A DNA stretch of 64,000 nt from Opitutaceae bacterium (GCA_030693515.1 JAUYAK010000057.1:1-64000), one strand, 5' to 3'. Counted from the first letter of the stretch, positions 35,638 through 46,857 are shown. Notes: a model not told the origin generated them from the sequence alone. Translations and numbers: made by a program.

Positions 35638-36675
35638 ATGGCCACCACTCGCCGCGGTTTTCTCGCCACGCTTGCCACCCTCACGATCGCGCCGCGCCTG
35701 TCGGTCGCCCGCGAATCCGATCCGGTCATCGTGGGCGAGGGCCGGCATCGGTATCGGTTCAACGATCGCTGGGCCAAACTGCCGCCGCAGATTCAGTGGG
35801 GGCTCACCCACGGCGTCGTCGTCGATCGCAACCGGCACGTGCACGTCTTCCACACCTCGCGCAAGGAGTCGCCGAGCAAGGATTGCGTCGTGGAGTTCGA
35901 CGCCCAGGGGAATTTCGTCCGCTCCTGGGGCGAACAGTTTTTCGGTGGCGCGCACGGGTTCGACCTCGTCGTGGAGGACGGCCGCGAGATCCTCTACCTC
36001 ACGGACCTCCAGCGCGGGCTCTTCAAGATGACACTCGACGGCCAGCTGCTCTGGCACGTCGAGAAACCCGACTGGTATAAGGACAAGCCCGACCTCAAAT
36101 ACCGCCCCTCGAATGTCGCCGTCGCCCCCAACGGCGATGTCTATCTCGCCGACGGCTACGGCTCCTACTTCATTCATCACTACACCCGCGACGGCCACTA
36201 CGTCCGCACGTTTGGCGGCCCCGGCGAAGAGGCCGGCCGCACGCAGCATCCGCACGGCCTCTTTATTGATCACCGCGGCCCGGAGCCCCTGCTCATCGTC
36301 GGAGAGAACGATCCCAAGGGCGAGAAACCCGGCCGCCTGCAGGCGCTCAACCTCGATGGGAGCCACCACCGCTTCCTGCCGACGCCAGTCCGCTCGCCCC
36401 GCCACTTTGATCAGCAGGGCAAACTCGCCGTGATCCCCGACCTCGATGCGCGCGTGACGCTCGTCGACGAGAACTACCAGACGGTGGCCAACCTGGGCGA
36501 TGGATGGACAACGAAGACCGAAGTCCGCGCGTTGCGCACGAAGCCGAGCGACCAGTTCACCGCCGGCAAGTTTGTCTGCCCCCACGACGCCGCCTTCGAT
36601 CACGATGGCAGCATCTTCGTCGCCGAGTGGGTGGCCTATGGGCGGTTGGTGAAGCTGGAAAAAATTCCTATTTAG
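35638..36675 (+). CDS. Tat-exported NHL/6-bladed beta-propeller protein
   Basis: This 345-residue protein has a twin-arginine-like signal (TTRRGFLATLATLTIAP) and NHL-type repeats such as GVVVDRNRHVHVFH, NVAVAPNGDVYLADGYGS and HDAAFDHDGSIFVAEWV. The propeller resembles peptidyl-amidating lyase-like NHL proteins common in marine and soil verrucomicrobia; ligand or reaction unknown. The start has 58 bases between it and the helicase stop. A rho-independent terminator follows at 36695-36720. Confidence 0.82.
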   Translation: MATTRRGFLATLATLTIAPRLSVARESDPVIVGEGRHRYRFNDRWAKLPPQIQWGLTHGVVVDRNRHVHVFHTSRKESPSKDCVVEFDAQGNFVRSWGEQFFGGAHGFDLVVEDGREILYLTDLQRGLFKMTLDGQLLWHVEKPDWYKDKPDLKYRPSNVAVAPNGDVYLADGYGSYFIHHYTRDGHYVRTFGGPGEEAGRTQHPHGLFIDHRGPEPLLIVGENDPKGEKPGRLQALNLDGSHHRFLPTPVRSPRHFDQQGKLAVIPDLDARVTLVDENYQTVANLGDGWTTKTEVRALRTKPSDQFTAGKFVCPHDAAFDHDGSIFVAEWVAYGRLVKLEKIPI

Positions 36676-36694
36676 CCGGACCGAACAAAGCAAG

Positions 36695-36720
36695 CAGGTC
36701 GGGAAACATTGCCCGACCTG
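36695..36720. terminator. Rho-independent terminator
   Basis: CAGGTCGGG/CCCGACCTG, a 9-bp perfect stem with an 8-base loop, is followed by TTTT. It lies between convergent genes. The stem core is shared with the REP hairpin at 6206-6228. Confidence 0.85.
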
Positions 36721-36763
36721 TTTTACCACAGCGAACTCCGCCACGTGGCCGTCGCTCGATTCC

Positions 36764-37362
36764 CTACCCGCCGTATTTCACGCCACAGCCGTAGGGCTGC
36801 GTCTTGGGCTTTGCCACCGGCTGGCCGGCCTTCAGCGCGGCCAGCGCCGCTTTCACGTAGTTGTGCGCCGCGGTGGTGTTGGCCTGGCTCGCGGTCGGCT
36901 GATCGTCGATGGCGCCCTGATAGGCCAGCACGCCAGCTTTGGAGATGACGTAAACATGCGGGGTGGTTTCCGCCGCGAAGAGCCGACCGATCTCGCCTTT
37001 CCGGTCGCGGATGTAGGCTGTCGCCACGACGCCCTGTTTTTTCTGCCACTCCGCCGACTGTGCCGCATCGAGGTCGCCCATCGCGCTGGAATTGATCTGC
37101 AACCACACGGCGCCCTCGTCCGCTGCTGCCTTCTGCGTGGCCTGCATGTTGCCGCTGCGGTAGTGCCGGCCCACCACCGGGCAAGTCGGGTTGAGCCACT
37201 CCAAGACGACGACCTGACCGCGATACGCGGAGAGCTTGTGCGCTTTGCCCGCAAGGTCGGTAAACGTGAAATCCGGCGCGGGCTGGCCAGATTCCACGGC
37301 TGCGGCGGCCGTGGCAACGAAGCCAAGCGCGGCGGCGCACAGGAGGGAGCAAAGGGCGTGAC

Positions 37363-37366
<4 letters not shown>
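36764..37366 (-). CDS. Exported thioredoxin-like/peroxiredoxin-like protein
   Basis: This 200-residue protein has a signal peptide (about 1-22) and an AhpC/Redoxin-type thioredoxin fold. APDFTFTDLAGKAHKLSAYRG is the front of the domain and WLNPTCPVVGRHY carries a single active-site-type Cys where thioredoxins have CxxC. It is related to the PRX_like1 group; function in the periplasm is unknown. The start codon overlaps the stop of the upstream sulfatase gene (ATGA), so it is the last gene of the sulfatase operon. Confidence 0.82.
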
Positions 37367-38958
<1,592 letters not shown>

Positions 38959-38980
38959 AAGAAGGGGAAACGAGGAAATA

Positions 38981-40270
38981 TCAGTGCGATTGTGGCGGGA
39001 ACTGGGCGCGCAGGAGGACCTCGGCCTCGCTCTGGGCCGACTCCAGCCGCGGTTCGTCGATGCGGTTGCGCGTCTCGGCCGGCTGGTCGGCCTCCTCGTA
39101 AAGTTCACGGGCGAGGATGGCGCCGGTCTTCCAGTCGCGCCATTCCGTGTAGCGCGCGCGCGGGGTGCGCACGCTGTAGCCCATCGCGCGCGGCTGCTTG
39201 TCCGGCTCCCGATCGTAGTAGGCGGGACGCGGATGCTGGGTAAAAGCCGCCGCCTTCACAATGACCGCCGGATTGGCCAGCACCGGCGCGAGATTCCGGC
39301 CTTCGAGCCCGGGTGCCGCGGGCAGGCCGCACAGCGCGGACAAGGTGGGGAAAAAATCGATGAGTTCGACCAGCGCATCAAGGACCTTGCCGAGCTGCGC
39401 ATCAAAATAGGAGATGTTGGCGAGGTAGCCGTGGCGCATCTCCGCGATCTGCGCCGGCGTGAAGTCCACCTGATGGGGAGGAATCCCGCGGATTTCACGG
39501 CTGTCGTGATGCGCAATCTCGGGCGCGCCGACCGCCCGGTCCGGATTGAGCGGCGGCAGGCTGGCGCGATCGTAGAGGTCCCAGTATTTTTTAGGCGCGT
39601 TGAACGGCGCATGCGGCTTCCAAAATCCCACCGCCAGAAAGAACGGCCGATCCTTAATCTCCGCGATCACGCGCACGGCCTCGGCCGCGACGCGACCGTC
39701 GTAGTAGGCCTCGTCAGGCACGTCGCGGCATTCCCACAGCGGCACGGACGTATAAGCCCGCGGAGACGGCGAGGCGTGGTTGGCCGGCAGCGGGCCGGCC
39801 ACGCGCGCGTCGTCCTCGCCGTGCGTGGCGTAGTGGAGGAACTCCGGTGCGCTCCACGAACGGGCGTCGCCTTTTTCCTGGGTATGCCAGTTGTGGAAAA
39901 TTTTCCCGACGCAGCGGGTGTCGTAGCCCTGCTGTTTGAAGTGCTGGGGCAGCGTCGTCACCCCGGGGTTGGGATCGCGGAAATGCGTGCTGTTGTTCCA
40001 GACCCGCAAGGTGTCGGGCCGCAGCCCGGTGAGCATCGACGAACGCGAGGGGTTGCACACCGCCTGCTGGCAATACGCGCGATCGAATTGCACGGCGCGC
40101 CGGGCCAGCCGATCCAGATTGGGCGTGACCGCCGGCGCGCCGTAGGTCGCGAGATCGGGCCGCAGATCATCGGCCATGATGAAGAGGACGTTGGTCCTGG
40201 GCGGCACGGCCGCTAAGCCGCCCAACGGAGCCAGCAGGGCGCACAGGAGGAAGCGGGAACGGCAGAGCAT
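38981..40270 (-). CDS. Exported sulfatase, iduronate-2-sulfatase-like, with internal active-site deletion
   Basis: This 429-residue protein has a signal peptide (about 1-21) and a normal sulfatase front: TNVLFIMADDLRPD (metal), AVCNPSRSSMLTG (formylglycine Cys) and LAVGFWKPHAPF. YFDAQLGKVLDAL then runs straight into VELIDFFPTLSALCGLP. In this family some 65-70 residues, including the GDHG/SDHG metal ligands and a downstream Lys/His block, stand between those two. The reading frame is intact, so this looks like an in-frame deletion (junction near 39370). It is probably inactive or has a changed function. First gene of the operon, divergent from aminopeptidase P. Confidence 0.85.
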   Translation of the reverse strand: MLCRSRFLLCALLAPLGGLAAVPPRTNVLFIMADDLRPDLATYGAPAVTPNLDRLARRAVQFDRAYCQQAVCNPSRSSMLTGLRPDTLRVWNNSTHFRDPNPGVTTLPQHFKQQGYDTRCVGKIFHNWHTQEKGDARSWSAPEFLHYATHGEDDARVAGPLPANHASPSPRAYTSVPLWECRDVPDEAYYDGRVAAEAVRVIAEIKDRPFFLAVGFWKPHAPFNAPKKYWDLYDRASLPPLNPDRAVGAPEIAHHDSREIRGIPPHQVDFTPAQIAEMRHGYLANISYFDAQLGKVLDALVELIDFFPTLSALCGLPAAPGLEGRNLAPVLANPAVIVKAAAFTQHPRPAYYDREPDKQPRAMGYSVRTPRARYTEWRDWKTGAILARELYEEADQPAETRNRIDEPRLESAQSEAEVLLRAQFPPQSH

Positions 40271-40398
40271 GGGTAAAACAGGTGGTCGAGGATCGGGGTT
40301 TTCCAGCTTGGGCTGGACTGATGACGCGTGGCAACCCCGCACGTGGCCTGCCCGAGAGACATTGCCCCGGCCTCGGCAAAGTCTCCAAGCTGGCCGGC

Positions 40399-41673
40399 AT
40401 GAATCCCGCCCTCGATTCCCGCCGCGCGCGCGTCGCGGCCGCACTTCCACTCGGTGACGCTCTGCTCGTGATCGACGCTGGCGAACCCATTCCGCTGCCG
40501 GAGGGCAGCGACCAGTGCTATTCGTTTCGCGCGCACGCGGAGTATTACTATCTCGCCGGACTCGAGTGCCCCGGCGCCGTGCTCACCTACGATCCGCGCG
40601 ACGGTGCGGCGGGCTGGGCCTCGTTTGTGCCGGTCGTCACGGAGGGGGAACGCGTATGGGAGGGCCGCGTGCAGCCCCCCGGCCGCCCCTTGGGCGAACT
40701 GGCCGCATGGCTCGCCGCCCGCCGTGGCCGGCCCGTGGCGCAGCTGGGCGCTGCGACCACGCACATCGCGGCCGACAGCGAGAACTCCCAGCGTGCACGC
40801 GCGGCGCTCACGCACGCGCGGCGAGTGAAGGATGCGGCCGAACTGGATCTCCTGCGCCGGGCGGTGGCCGCGACCGCACGCGGTTTCTCTGAAATCCCGG
40901 GCCTGCTTCGGCCCGGCCTCACCGAACGCGCCCTGCAAATCGAGATCGAGGCGGAGTTTTTCCGCGGCGGGAGCACGCGCACCGGCTACCACTCGCTTGT
41001 GGGCATCGGCCCCCACTCCGCCGTGCTGCACTGCGAGCCTGGCCCGCGTCCGATGCGGGACGGGGATCTCGTGCTCGTCGATGCCGGCGCCGAGGTCGAT
41101 CGCTACACGGCGGACGTGACCCGCACCTACGCCTGCGGGCAGCCGTCCGCCTTCCAGCGCGATCTTTATCAAGTGGTGCTCGGCGCCCAGGAGCGGGCCA
41201 TCGCGCGCTGCATCGCGGGCGCGGAGTGGAAGGCCATCCACCTCGCCACGGCGGTCGATTTGACGGCGGGCTTGGTCGCGATGGGGGTGATGCACGGCGC
41301 GCCCGAGTCACTCGTCGCCCAGGATGCGCACACGCTGTTCTTCCCGCATGGTCTCGGTCACATGGTCGGGCTCGGCGTGCGGGATGCGAGCGGGCTCGCG
41401 CCCGGCCGGAAGCCGGATCCGCGCGCCAGCCTGCGCACCCTGCGCATGGATCTGCCGCTCGCCCCGGGTTACGTCGTCACCGTCGAACCGGGCCTCTATT
41501 TCATCCCGCCGCTCCTGAACGATGCGGTCCGCCGCGAGCGTTACCGTGATGGCATCAACTGGCCCCTCGTCGAGCACCACCTCCAAACCGGGGGAGTGCG
41601 CATCGAGGACAACCTCCTGATCACCGCCGGTGCGCCCGAGAACCTGACCGCGGGCATTGCCAAGCAGCTCTGA
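40399..41673 (+). CDS. pepP: Xaa-Pro aminopeptidase (aminopeptidase P)
   Basis: This 424-residue metallopeptidase removes N-terminal residues before proline. The N-terminal AMP_N domain (RRARVAAALPLGDALLVIDAG to about 150) precedes the pita-bread fold. The five metal ligands are visible: the two Asp of VDAGAEVDRYTADVTRTY, His in HGLGHMVGLGVRD, Glu in VTVEPGLYFIP and Glu in VRIEDNLLIT. ATG 40399 gives family-like length. It diverges from the sulfatase operon with about 130 bases between starts. Confidence 0.92.
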   Translation: MNPALDSRRARVAAALPLGDALLVIDAGEPIPLPEGSDQCYSFRAHAEYYYLAGLECPGAVLTYDPRDGAAGWASFVPVVTEGERVWEGRVQPPGRPLGELAAWLAARRGRPVAQLGAATTHIAADSENSQRARAALTHARRVKDAAELDLLRRAVAATARGFSEIPGLLRPGLTERALQIEIEAEFFRGGSTRTGYHSLVGIGPHSAVLHCEPGPRPMRDGDLVLVDAGAEVDRYTADVTRTYACGQPSAFQRDLYQVVLGAQERAIARCIAGAEWKAIHLATAVDLTAGLVAMGVMHGAPESLVAQDAHTLFFPHGLGHMVGLGVRDASGLAPGRKPDPRASLRTLRMDLPLAPGYVVTVEPGLYFIPPLLNDAVRRERYRDGINWPLVEHHLQTGGVRIEDNLLITAGAPENLTAGIAKQL

Positions 41674-41727
41674 TCTGGCCCGGATTTTTCCATGGACACG
41701 GGTCGGGTTGTGCCTCTTTTTCGGGCC

Positions 41728-41967
41728 ATGTCCCAGCCGGTAACGAAGTTCACAACTCCACTCAGCCTCTTGGTCGATGCGGTGCTCGTCGGCGCCTTTT
41801 TCATCGGCATCTACACGCTCGTGGCCCCGCACGTCCCGTCGAACGACAAGAAGATGATCATGCTTTGGGGCGCCCTCTGTGCCGCCTGCATGTCGGGCGT
41901 ATTCTGGCTCGCGGTGCAGATGTTCCGCGTCGTGCTGACCGCCCAGCGCGCCGATCGCCGGAAGTAA
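41728..41967 (+). CDS. Small two-span membrane protein
   Basis: This 79-residue protein has two hydrophobic segments (about 12-32, LVDAVLVGAFFIGIYTLVAP, and 42-66) joined by a short charged loop and a basic tail, so it should sit in the inner membrane with both ends inside. No family is recognised. It begins 55 bases after pepP on the same strand and is followed by a GC-rich hairpin at 41975-41989. Confidence 0.6.
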   Translation: MSQPVTKFTTPLSLLVDAVLVGAFFIGIYTLVAPHVPSNDKKMIMLWGALCAACMSGVFWLAVQMFRVVLTAQRADRRK

Positions 41968-41974
41968 CGTGATC

Positions 41975-41989
41975 GGGGGCCGCGCCCCC
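41975..41989. terminator. Short GC-rich hairpin, possible terminator
   Basis: GGGGGC-CGC-GCCCCC lies eight bases after the stop of the small membrane protein. There is no T-run, so function as a terminator is uncertain. Confidence 0.35.
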
Positions 41990-42073
41990 TGTCGCGGCGC
42001 AGGATGGCGGGGATAATTTATCGTTGGAGTTGCACAGGCGGAAACTTCGCTTACGCTCGCGGCCATCCCAATC

Positions 42074-42829
42074 ATGAATGCCGACACCCTTTCGGATTCC
42101 GTCCCGGGTCGGCGGCGCGGATTCGCCGCCGGGCTCGTCATCAGCTCCGCCCTCGCCGGACTCTGGCTCTCCGGCTGCGCCACGACCCATACTGTAAAGA
42201 TCGACTCGCTGGCCAAACCCAACGCCGAGCCGACGATCTCATACGAGATCAAGAACCGCAACCCGCTCGTCGCGGACGATTCGCTCCGCTACAAGGAGGC
42301 CGCTGGTTTCGTGAAGACCGCCCTCTCCGGCAAGGGGATGTATGAAGCGCCCCCCAACACGAAGCCCGACATGGTCGTCGATCTCGACTACGGCGTCGGC
42401 CCGCCGCAGATGCGCCGCGAACCGGTCTCGGAGCCCGTTTACATCACCCTCCCCGGCCAGATCCGCACCGAGCGCGTGCAGGTCGGCACCGATTCCGCCG
42501 GCCGTCCCATCTACCAGACCGTGACCGTGCAGGATCCGCCGCGCACGGAGTTTGCGGGCTTCCGCGAGTATTACATCACCGTCATTGTTTACGAAAAATA
42601 CCTGAAGCTCTCCGCGCGCGAAACCAAGGAGGTCGCCGAAGGCCACCCGCAGCAGGAACTCTGGACGGTGGATGTGACCAGCGAGGGCGAGAGCCGTGAC
42701 ATCCGCAAAAACCTCCCCGTGCTCGTCGCCGCGACCATCGACTACATCGGCAAAGACACGCAGGGCCAGAAGACGATTCGCATCAAGGACGACAACAAGG
42801 ACATCGCCTTTGTGAAAAAAGGCATGTGA
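42074..42829 (+). CDS. Predicted lipoprotein of unknown function
   Basis: This 251-residue protein has a basic N-terminus (RRRGF), a hydrophobic segment and a lipobox LSGC (Cys about residue 35). The rest is a soluble mixed fold with DDNKDIAFVKKGM at the end; DUF4136-like lipoproteins have a similar layout, but I cannot assign the family. It has a central VQDPPRTEFAGFREYYITVIVYEKY strand region (about residues 157-181). A strong terminator follows at 42879-42910. Confidence 0.7.
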   Translation: MNADTLSDSVPGRRRGFAAGLVISSALAGLWLSGCATTHTVKIDSLAKPNAEPTISYEIKNRNPLVADDSLRYKEAAGFVKTALSGKGMYEAPPNTKPDMVVDLDYGVGPPQMRREPVSEPVYITLPGQIRTERVQVGTDSAGRPIYQTVTVQDPPRTEFAGFREYYITVIVYEKYLKLSARETKEVAEGHPQQELWTVDVTSEGESRDIRKNLPVLVAATIDYIGKDTQGQKTIRIKDDNKDIAFVKKGM

Positions 42830-42878
42830 CCCCGCGGCCCGAAACGCGCGCGTTCGCGCACGCTCACCTCGTATGGCA

Positions 42879-42910
42879 AAGAAGCCCTGCCCTGATGAGC
42901 AGGGCTTCTT
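42879..42910. terminator. Rho-independent terminator between convergent genes
   Basis: AAGAAGCCCTGC (42879-42890) and GCAGGGCTTCTT (42899-42910) form a perfect 12-bp stem with an 8-base loop, followed by GCTTT. It serves the lipoprotein gene and, on the other strand, the end of tatC. Confidence 0.88.
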
Positions 42911-42955
42911 GCTTTGATCAGGATACGAATAAGACCCGGCCGCCCGCTCAGATTA

Positions 42956-43792
42956 TTAAGCCGCGGTGGCCCGCTCGGCTCGTTTCTTCTCGATGCGCGT
43001 GGCGACGAAAATCGCGATCTCGTAGAGCAGGTAGAGCGGCGCCGCCAACAGCGATTGCATGAACGGATCCGGCGTCGGCGTGACGATGGCCGCAATGATG
43101 AAGATCACCACGATGGCGTGGCGGCGGTATTTGCGCAGAAACGCCGTGGTGATGATGCCCAGCCACACCAGGAGCACGAGCACGAGGGGAAACTCGAACA
43201 CCGCCCCCACCCCCACAACAATCCATGTAAGCATCGAAAAATAGCTGCCGGCGGTCCATAGCGGCCGGTAGTTCAGGTCGGTGTTAAGCCAGCCCGCAAA
43301 ACTGAGCGTGCCGGGCATCAGGATAAAAAACGCAAAGCTCGCCCCGATGAGGAACAGCACCATCGCCGAAGCGCACATGGGCACGATCACCTTCGTCTCT
43401 CGCTCCGTCAGGGCCGGAGAGACGAACTGAGCGATGAAAAACAGGATGAACGGCGAAGCGAGCCCGAGGCCGCCAAACACGCACATCTGGATAAGAACAT
43501 TAAACACCTCCAAGGGAGAGTTCGTGATTAATTCGACCTTTATGTCCGGCGCGCCGGAATTGGCGGAAGTGAGGGGCCAGAGCAGGGCGTCGTGGAATCG
43601 TTTGTAGAACGAACCCACCAGCACGGCGAAGATTACAAACACCACCACGCTCTTGATCAGCGTGCCGCGCAGCTCCTCCAGGTGCTCCCAAAAGCCCATC
43701 GACTTCTCCCGGAGGCGCGCGAGCGGGCTGAGTGCGGAATCGTCATCGGGAGTGTGGTTGGGTGCGTCGCTCACAGGAAAAGGAGGGCGCAT
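42956..43792 (-). CDS. tatC: Sec-independent protein translocase TatC
   Basis: This 278-residue inner-membrane protein is the core receptor of the twin-arginine translocase. It has the usual six spans and the conserved front MGFWEHLEELRGTLIKS with the functionally important Glu, followed by the periplasmic FYKRFHDALLWPL region. The N-terminal 30 residues are an acidic extension. It serves the Tat substrates visible here (NIPSNAP at 30367, NHL protein at 35638). TatA/TatB are not in the window. Confidence 0.95.
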   Translation of the reverse strand: MRPPFPVSDAPNHTPDDDSALSPLARLREKSMGFWEHLEELRGTLIKSVVVFVIFAVLVGSFYKRFHDALLWPLTSANSGAPDIKVELITNSPLEVFNVLIQMCVFGGLGLASPFILFFIAQFVSPALTERETKVIVPMCASAMVLFLIGASFAFFILMPGTLSFAGWLNTDLNYRPLWTAGSYFSMLTWIVVGVGAVFEFPLVLVLLVWLGIITTAFLRKYRRHAIVVIFIIAAIVTPTPDPFMQSLLAAPLYLLYEIAIFVATRIEKKRAERATAA

Positions 43793-43838
43793 GGTGGGAG
43801 GTTTTCGCCAAAACGGAAGCGCGTTTCCGAACTTCGAC

Positions 43839-43914
43839 GTAGCGGCCGGGCGTCCCTTGCCTGCCGGTTCTTGGGATTGGCCATCCTCGGCGGGCAGGGA
43901 CGCCCGGCCGCTAC
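43839..43914. repeat. REP-like inverted pair, GTAGCGGCCGGGCG family
   Basis: The 19-base outer arms (43839-43857 and 43896-43914) are perfect complements, with GTAG/CTAC ends. It lies in the divergent space between tatC (minus) and the HIT gene (plus), the only REP here that follows no stop codon. Same family as 31196-31267. Confidence 0.88.
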
Positions 43915-44009
43915 TCGCCCTCCCCTTTCGGCTCCGACCGCGGCTTTGACTTTGCCCCGGCCCCGGCTTCTTGTCCCGGTCCTTTTCGCCCGCCGATCCT
44001 CCCGCCCAA

Positions 44010-44549
44010 ATGCCGCAGCTCCACCCTTACTGGCGCATGGAATACATTGAGGCACCGCGCCTGCCCGCCGGCATGAAGCGACCCTTCACCGAGCTGCCCG
44101 CCCTCGGCGACGACCGCGCGGCGCTCATCGTCCACCGCTCCGCGCTCAGCTATCTCGTGCTGAACCGCTTTCCCTACAACCCCGGCCACCTCCTCGCCGT
44201 CCCTTTCCGGGAGGTCGACGATTTGCCCGAGCTCACCGTCGCCGAGCGCGCCGATCTGATGGAGGAAATGATCCTCGGCCAGCGGCTCCTCACGGCCGCG
44301 CTCCGCCCCGATGGCTTCAACGTGGGCTTCAACCTCGGCGCCGCCATCGCCGGCGGCAGCATCGCCCACCTCCACGGCCACATCGTCCCGCGCTGGAATG
44401 GCGACACCAACTTCATGCCCGTGCTCGGCCAAGTCCGCATCCTGCCGCAGGCGCTGGAATCGACGTGGGCGAAACTCACCGCGGCCGTCGCAACACTGAA
44501 ACCGGAAGGAAACAAAAAACGGAAAGCGAAAAAAAGAAAGCGGAGCTAA
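44010..44549 (+). CDS. HIT-family nucleotide hydrolase/phosphorylase
   Basis: This 179-residue HIT protein carries the triad SIAHLHGHIVPRW (HxHxHxx) that binds the nucleotide alpha-phosphate. It also has RFPYNPGHLLAVPFREV upstream and NFMPVLGQVRILPQ downstream, as in diadenosine tetraphosphate phosphorylase-like HIT proteins. A Lys/Arg-rich tail (about 162-179, KKRKAKKRKRS) is unusual. First gene of the housekeeping run leading into phoH, 71 bases before it. Confidence 0.88.
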   Translation: MPQLHPYWRMEYIEAPRLPAGMKRPFTELPALGDDRAALIVHRSALSYLVLNRFPYNPGHLLAVPFREVDDLPELTVAERADLMEEMILGQRLLTAALRPDGFNVGFNLGAAIAGGSIAHLHGHIVPRWNGDTNFMPVLGQVRILPQALESTWAKLTAAVATLKPEGNKKRKAKKRKRS

Positions 44550-44620
44550 GCAGCCATCCCGCTGCCCGGCCTCGCCCGGTTTCCTCTTTCTGCCGTTTCC
44601 CGCGTTTCCTCTTTTCCACC

Positions 44621-45607
<987 letters not shown>

Positions 45608-45637
45608 GTCTTCAAAGCCGGTCAACAAAGATCCGAC

Positions 45638-46150
45638 ATGAGCTTATTTGAACGCATGGCCAATTGGAGTTGGCCGACGCGCTTGGCCGTCAGCGGGGTT
45701 TTTTTGGGAGTTTCAACCTTCCTCCTGATCTTCGCCAACCGCTTTTGGCCGTGGGGCTGGCTCGTGGGAATCGTGATTCTCCTCATCCCCGTCTTTTTCC
45801 GGGAAAAGCACTCCGAATATCAAGCAAGCGATGGCGAGGTATGGGCCCACGCCGAGATGGTGCTCGGACGAGCCGCATTTGATCGTTTGCTCGCAGAATT
45901 CAGCAAAAAATTCCCGCGTAGCCTCGCCGTTGAACGGCTCAACTCGATCTTAACTCGTGTTAGCGAACTGAAAGACGGCGAATCCGCCGCCTTCAGCCTG
46001 CACCTCAAAAACAACGATATCGAATCGCCGTTTGAACTCGCTGTTCGCGCTGGCGAATCCGACCTGCTTATCCGGGTCCGCGGGCGCGATGAGGCCCTCT
46101 CGCTTCTGAAAGAGATGACCGCCAAGTTGGGTGCGCATTCCTCCATTTGA
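45638..46150 (+). CDS. Unknown membrane protein with two spans
   Basis: This 170-residue protein is not recognised. Two membrane spans occupy about residues 14-33 and 36-53, followed by a soluble alpha/beta tail of about 115 residues containing RAGESDLLIRVRGRDEALSLLKEM. Lower GC and codon use unlike its neighbours suggest it arrived with the toxin-antitoxin genes that follow, splitting phoH from pgpH. Confidence 0.65.
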   Translation: MSLFERMANWSWPTRLAVSGVFLGVSTFLLIFANRFWPWGWLVGIVILLIPVFFREKHSEYQASDGEVWAHAEMVLGRAAFDRLLAEFSKKFPRSLAVERLNSILTRVSELKDGESAAFSLHLKNNDIESPFELAVRAGESDLLIRVRGRDEALSLLKEMTAKLGAHSSI

Positions 46151-46181
46151 CGACAGTTACGCATCCCATCATCCTACCACC

Positions 46182-46337
46182 ATGACACTCAACGCCATCC
46201 TCACCCCCGCCGCCGAAGGCGGCTTCGTCGCGCTCAATCCGGAGACCGGCACCACGAGCCAAGGCGAAAGCGTCTCGGCCGCCCTTGCCCATCTCCGCGA
46301 GGCGACGGAACTCTACTTTGGAGAATTTTCCGCCTAA
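46182..46337 (+). CDS. Short HicB-like antitoxin domain
   Basis: This 51-residue protein has the HicB N-terminal pattern: EGGFVALNPETGTTSQGESVSAALAHLREATELYF. It stops where HicB proteins usually continue and has no C-terminal DNA-binding part. No hicA lies beside it. It may be an orphan or truncated antitoxin, or part of a composite module with the downstream pair (11-base gap). Confidence 0.6.
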   Translation: MTLNAILTPAAEGGFVALNPETGTTSQGESVSAALAHLREATELYFGEFSA

Positions 46338-46347
46338 CTTTATCGCC

Positions 46348-46551
46348 ATGCCCGCCCTCAAATCTCCCAAACCCAGCCTGAAATCCCGTGCGATGACGCT
46401 TGTCCGCACGCTGCCCAAGAATTCGTCCTGGGATGATCTGATGTATCGCATCTACGTCCGCCAGAAAATCGAGGCCGGGCTGGCCGACATCCACGCCGGC
46501 CGGGTTCATTCCCACGCCTCCATCCGTCGCGAGTTCGGCCTTGCCCCGTGA
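46348..46551 (+). CDS. Antitoxin of a ParE/RelE-type module
   Basis: This 67-residue protein resembles small antitoxins paired with ParE/RelE toxins. The core is LPKNSSWDDLMYRIYVRQKIEAGLADIHAG, with a basic N-terminus. Its stop overlaps the toxin GTG (GTGA), so the two are coupled. No operator palindrome stands out. Confidence 0.75.
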   Translation: MPALKSPKPSLKSRAMTLVRTLPKNSSWDDLMYRIYVRQKIEAGLADIHAGRVHSHASIRREFGLAP

Positions 46552-46838
46552 ATTTACAATGGTCGGCCGAAGCCCGGCAGGAGCTGCGTGCCATCCGCCG
46601 CTTCATCGCACGGGACTCGGAATTCTACGCTGACCGCACCATTGCCCGGATCATCGAACGCGCCGAATCCCTCCTGGCCTCACCGCGACGCGGCCATCCG
46701 GTCCATGAGTATCCCGAGGAAGCGTTGAAGGAAATCCACGAACCACCCTACCGGATCATCTACCGGCTGTCTGCCGAGGTTGTGAGCATCGTCACCATCG
46801 TCCATTTCAAACAGCACCTGACGCTCCCCCGCGGTTAA
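46548..46838 (+). CDS. RelE/ParE-family toxin
   Basis: This 96-residue toxin has the ParE/RelE fold: SAEARQELRAIRRFIARDS at the front, RIIERAESLLASPRRGHPV, then EIHEPPYRIIYRLSAEVVSIVTIVHFKQHL. This is closer to ParE (gyrase-directed) than to ribosome-dependent RelE, but the target is uncertain. The start is GTG 46548, overlapping the antitoxin stop. It ends 19 bases before the pgpH-like gene, so the module is inserted tightly into the housekeeping string. Confidence 0.85.
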   Translation: MNLQWSAEARQELRAIRRFIARDSEFYADRTIARIIERAESLLASPRRGHPVHEYPEEALKEIHEPPYRIIYRLSAEVVSIVTIVHFKQHLTLPRG

Positions 46839-46857
46839 CCCAGTCGAAAATCCATCC

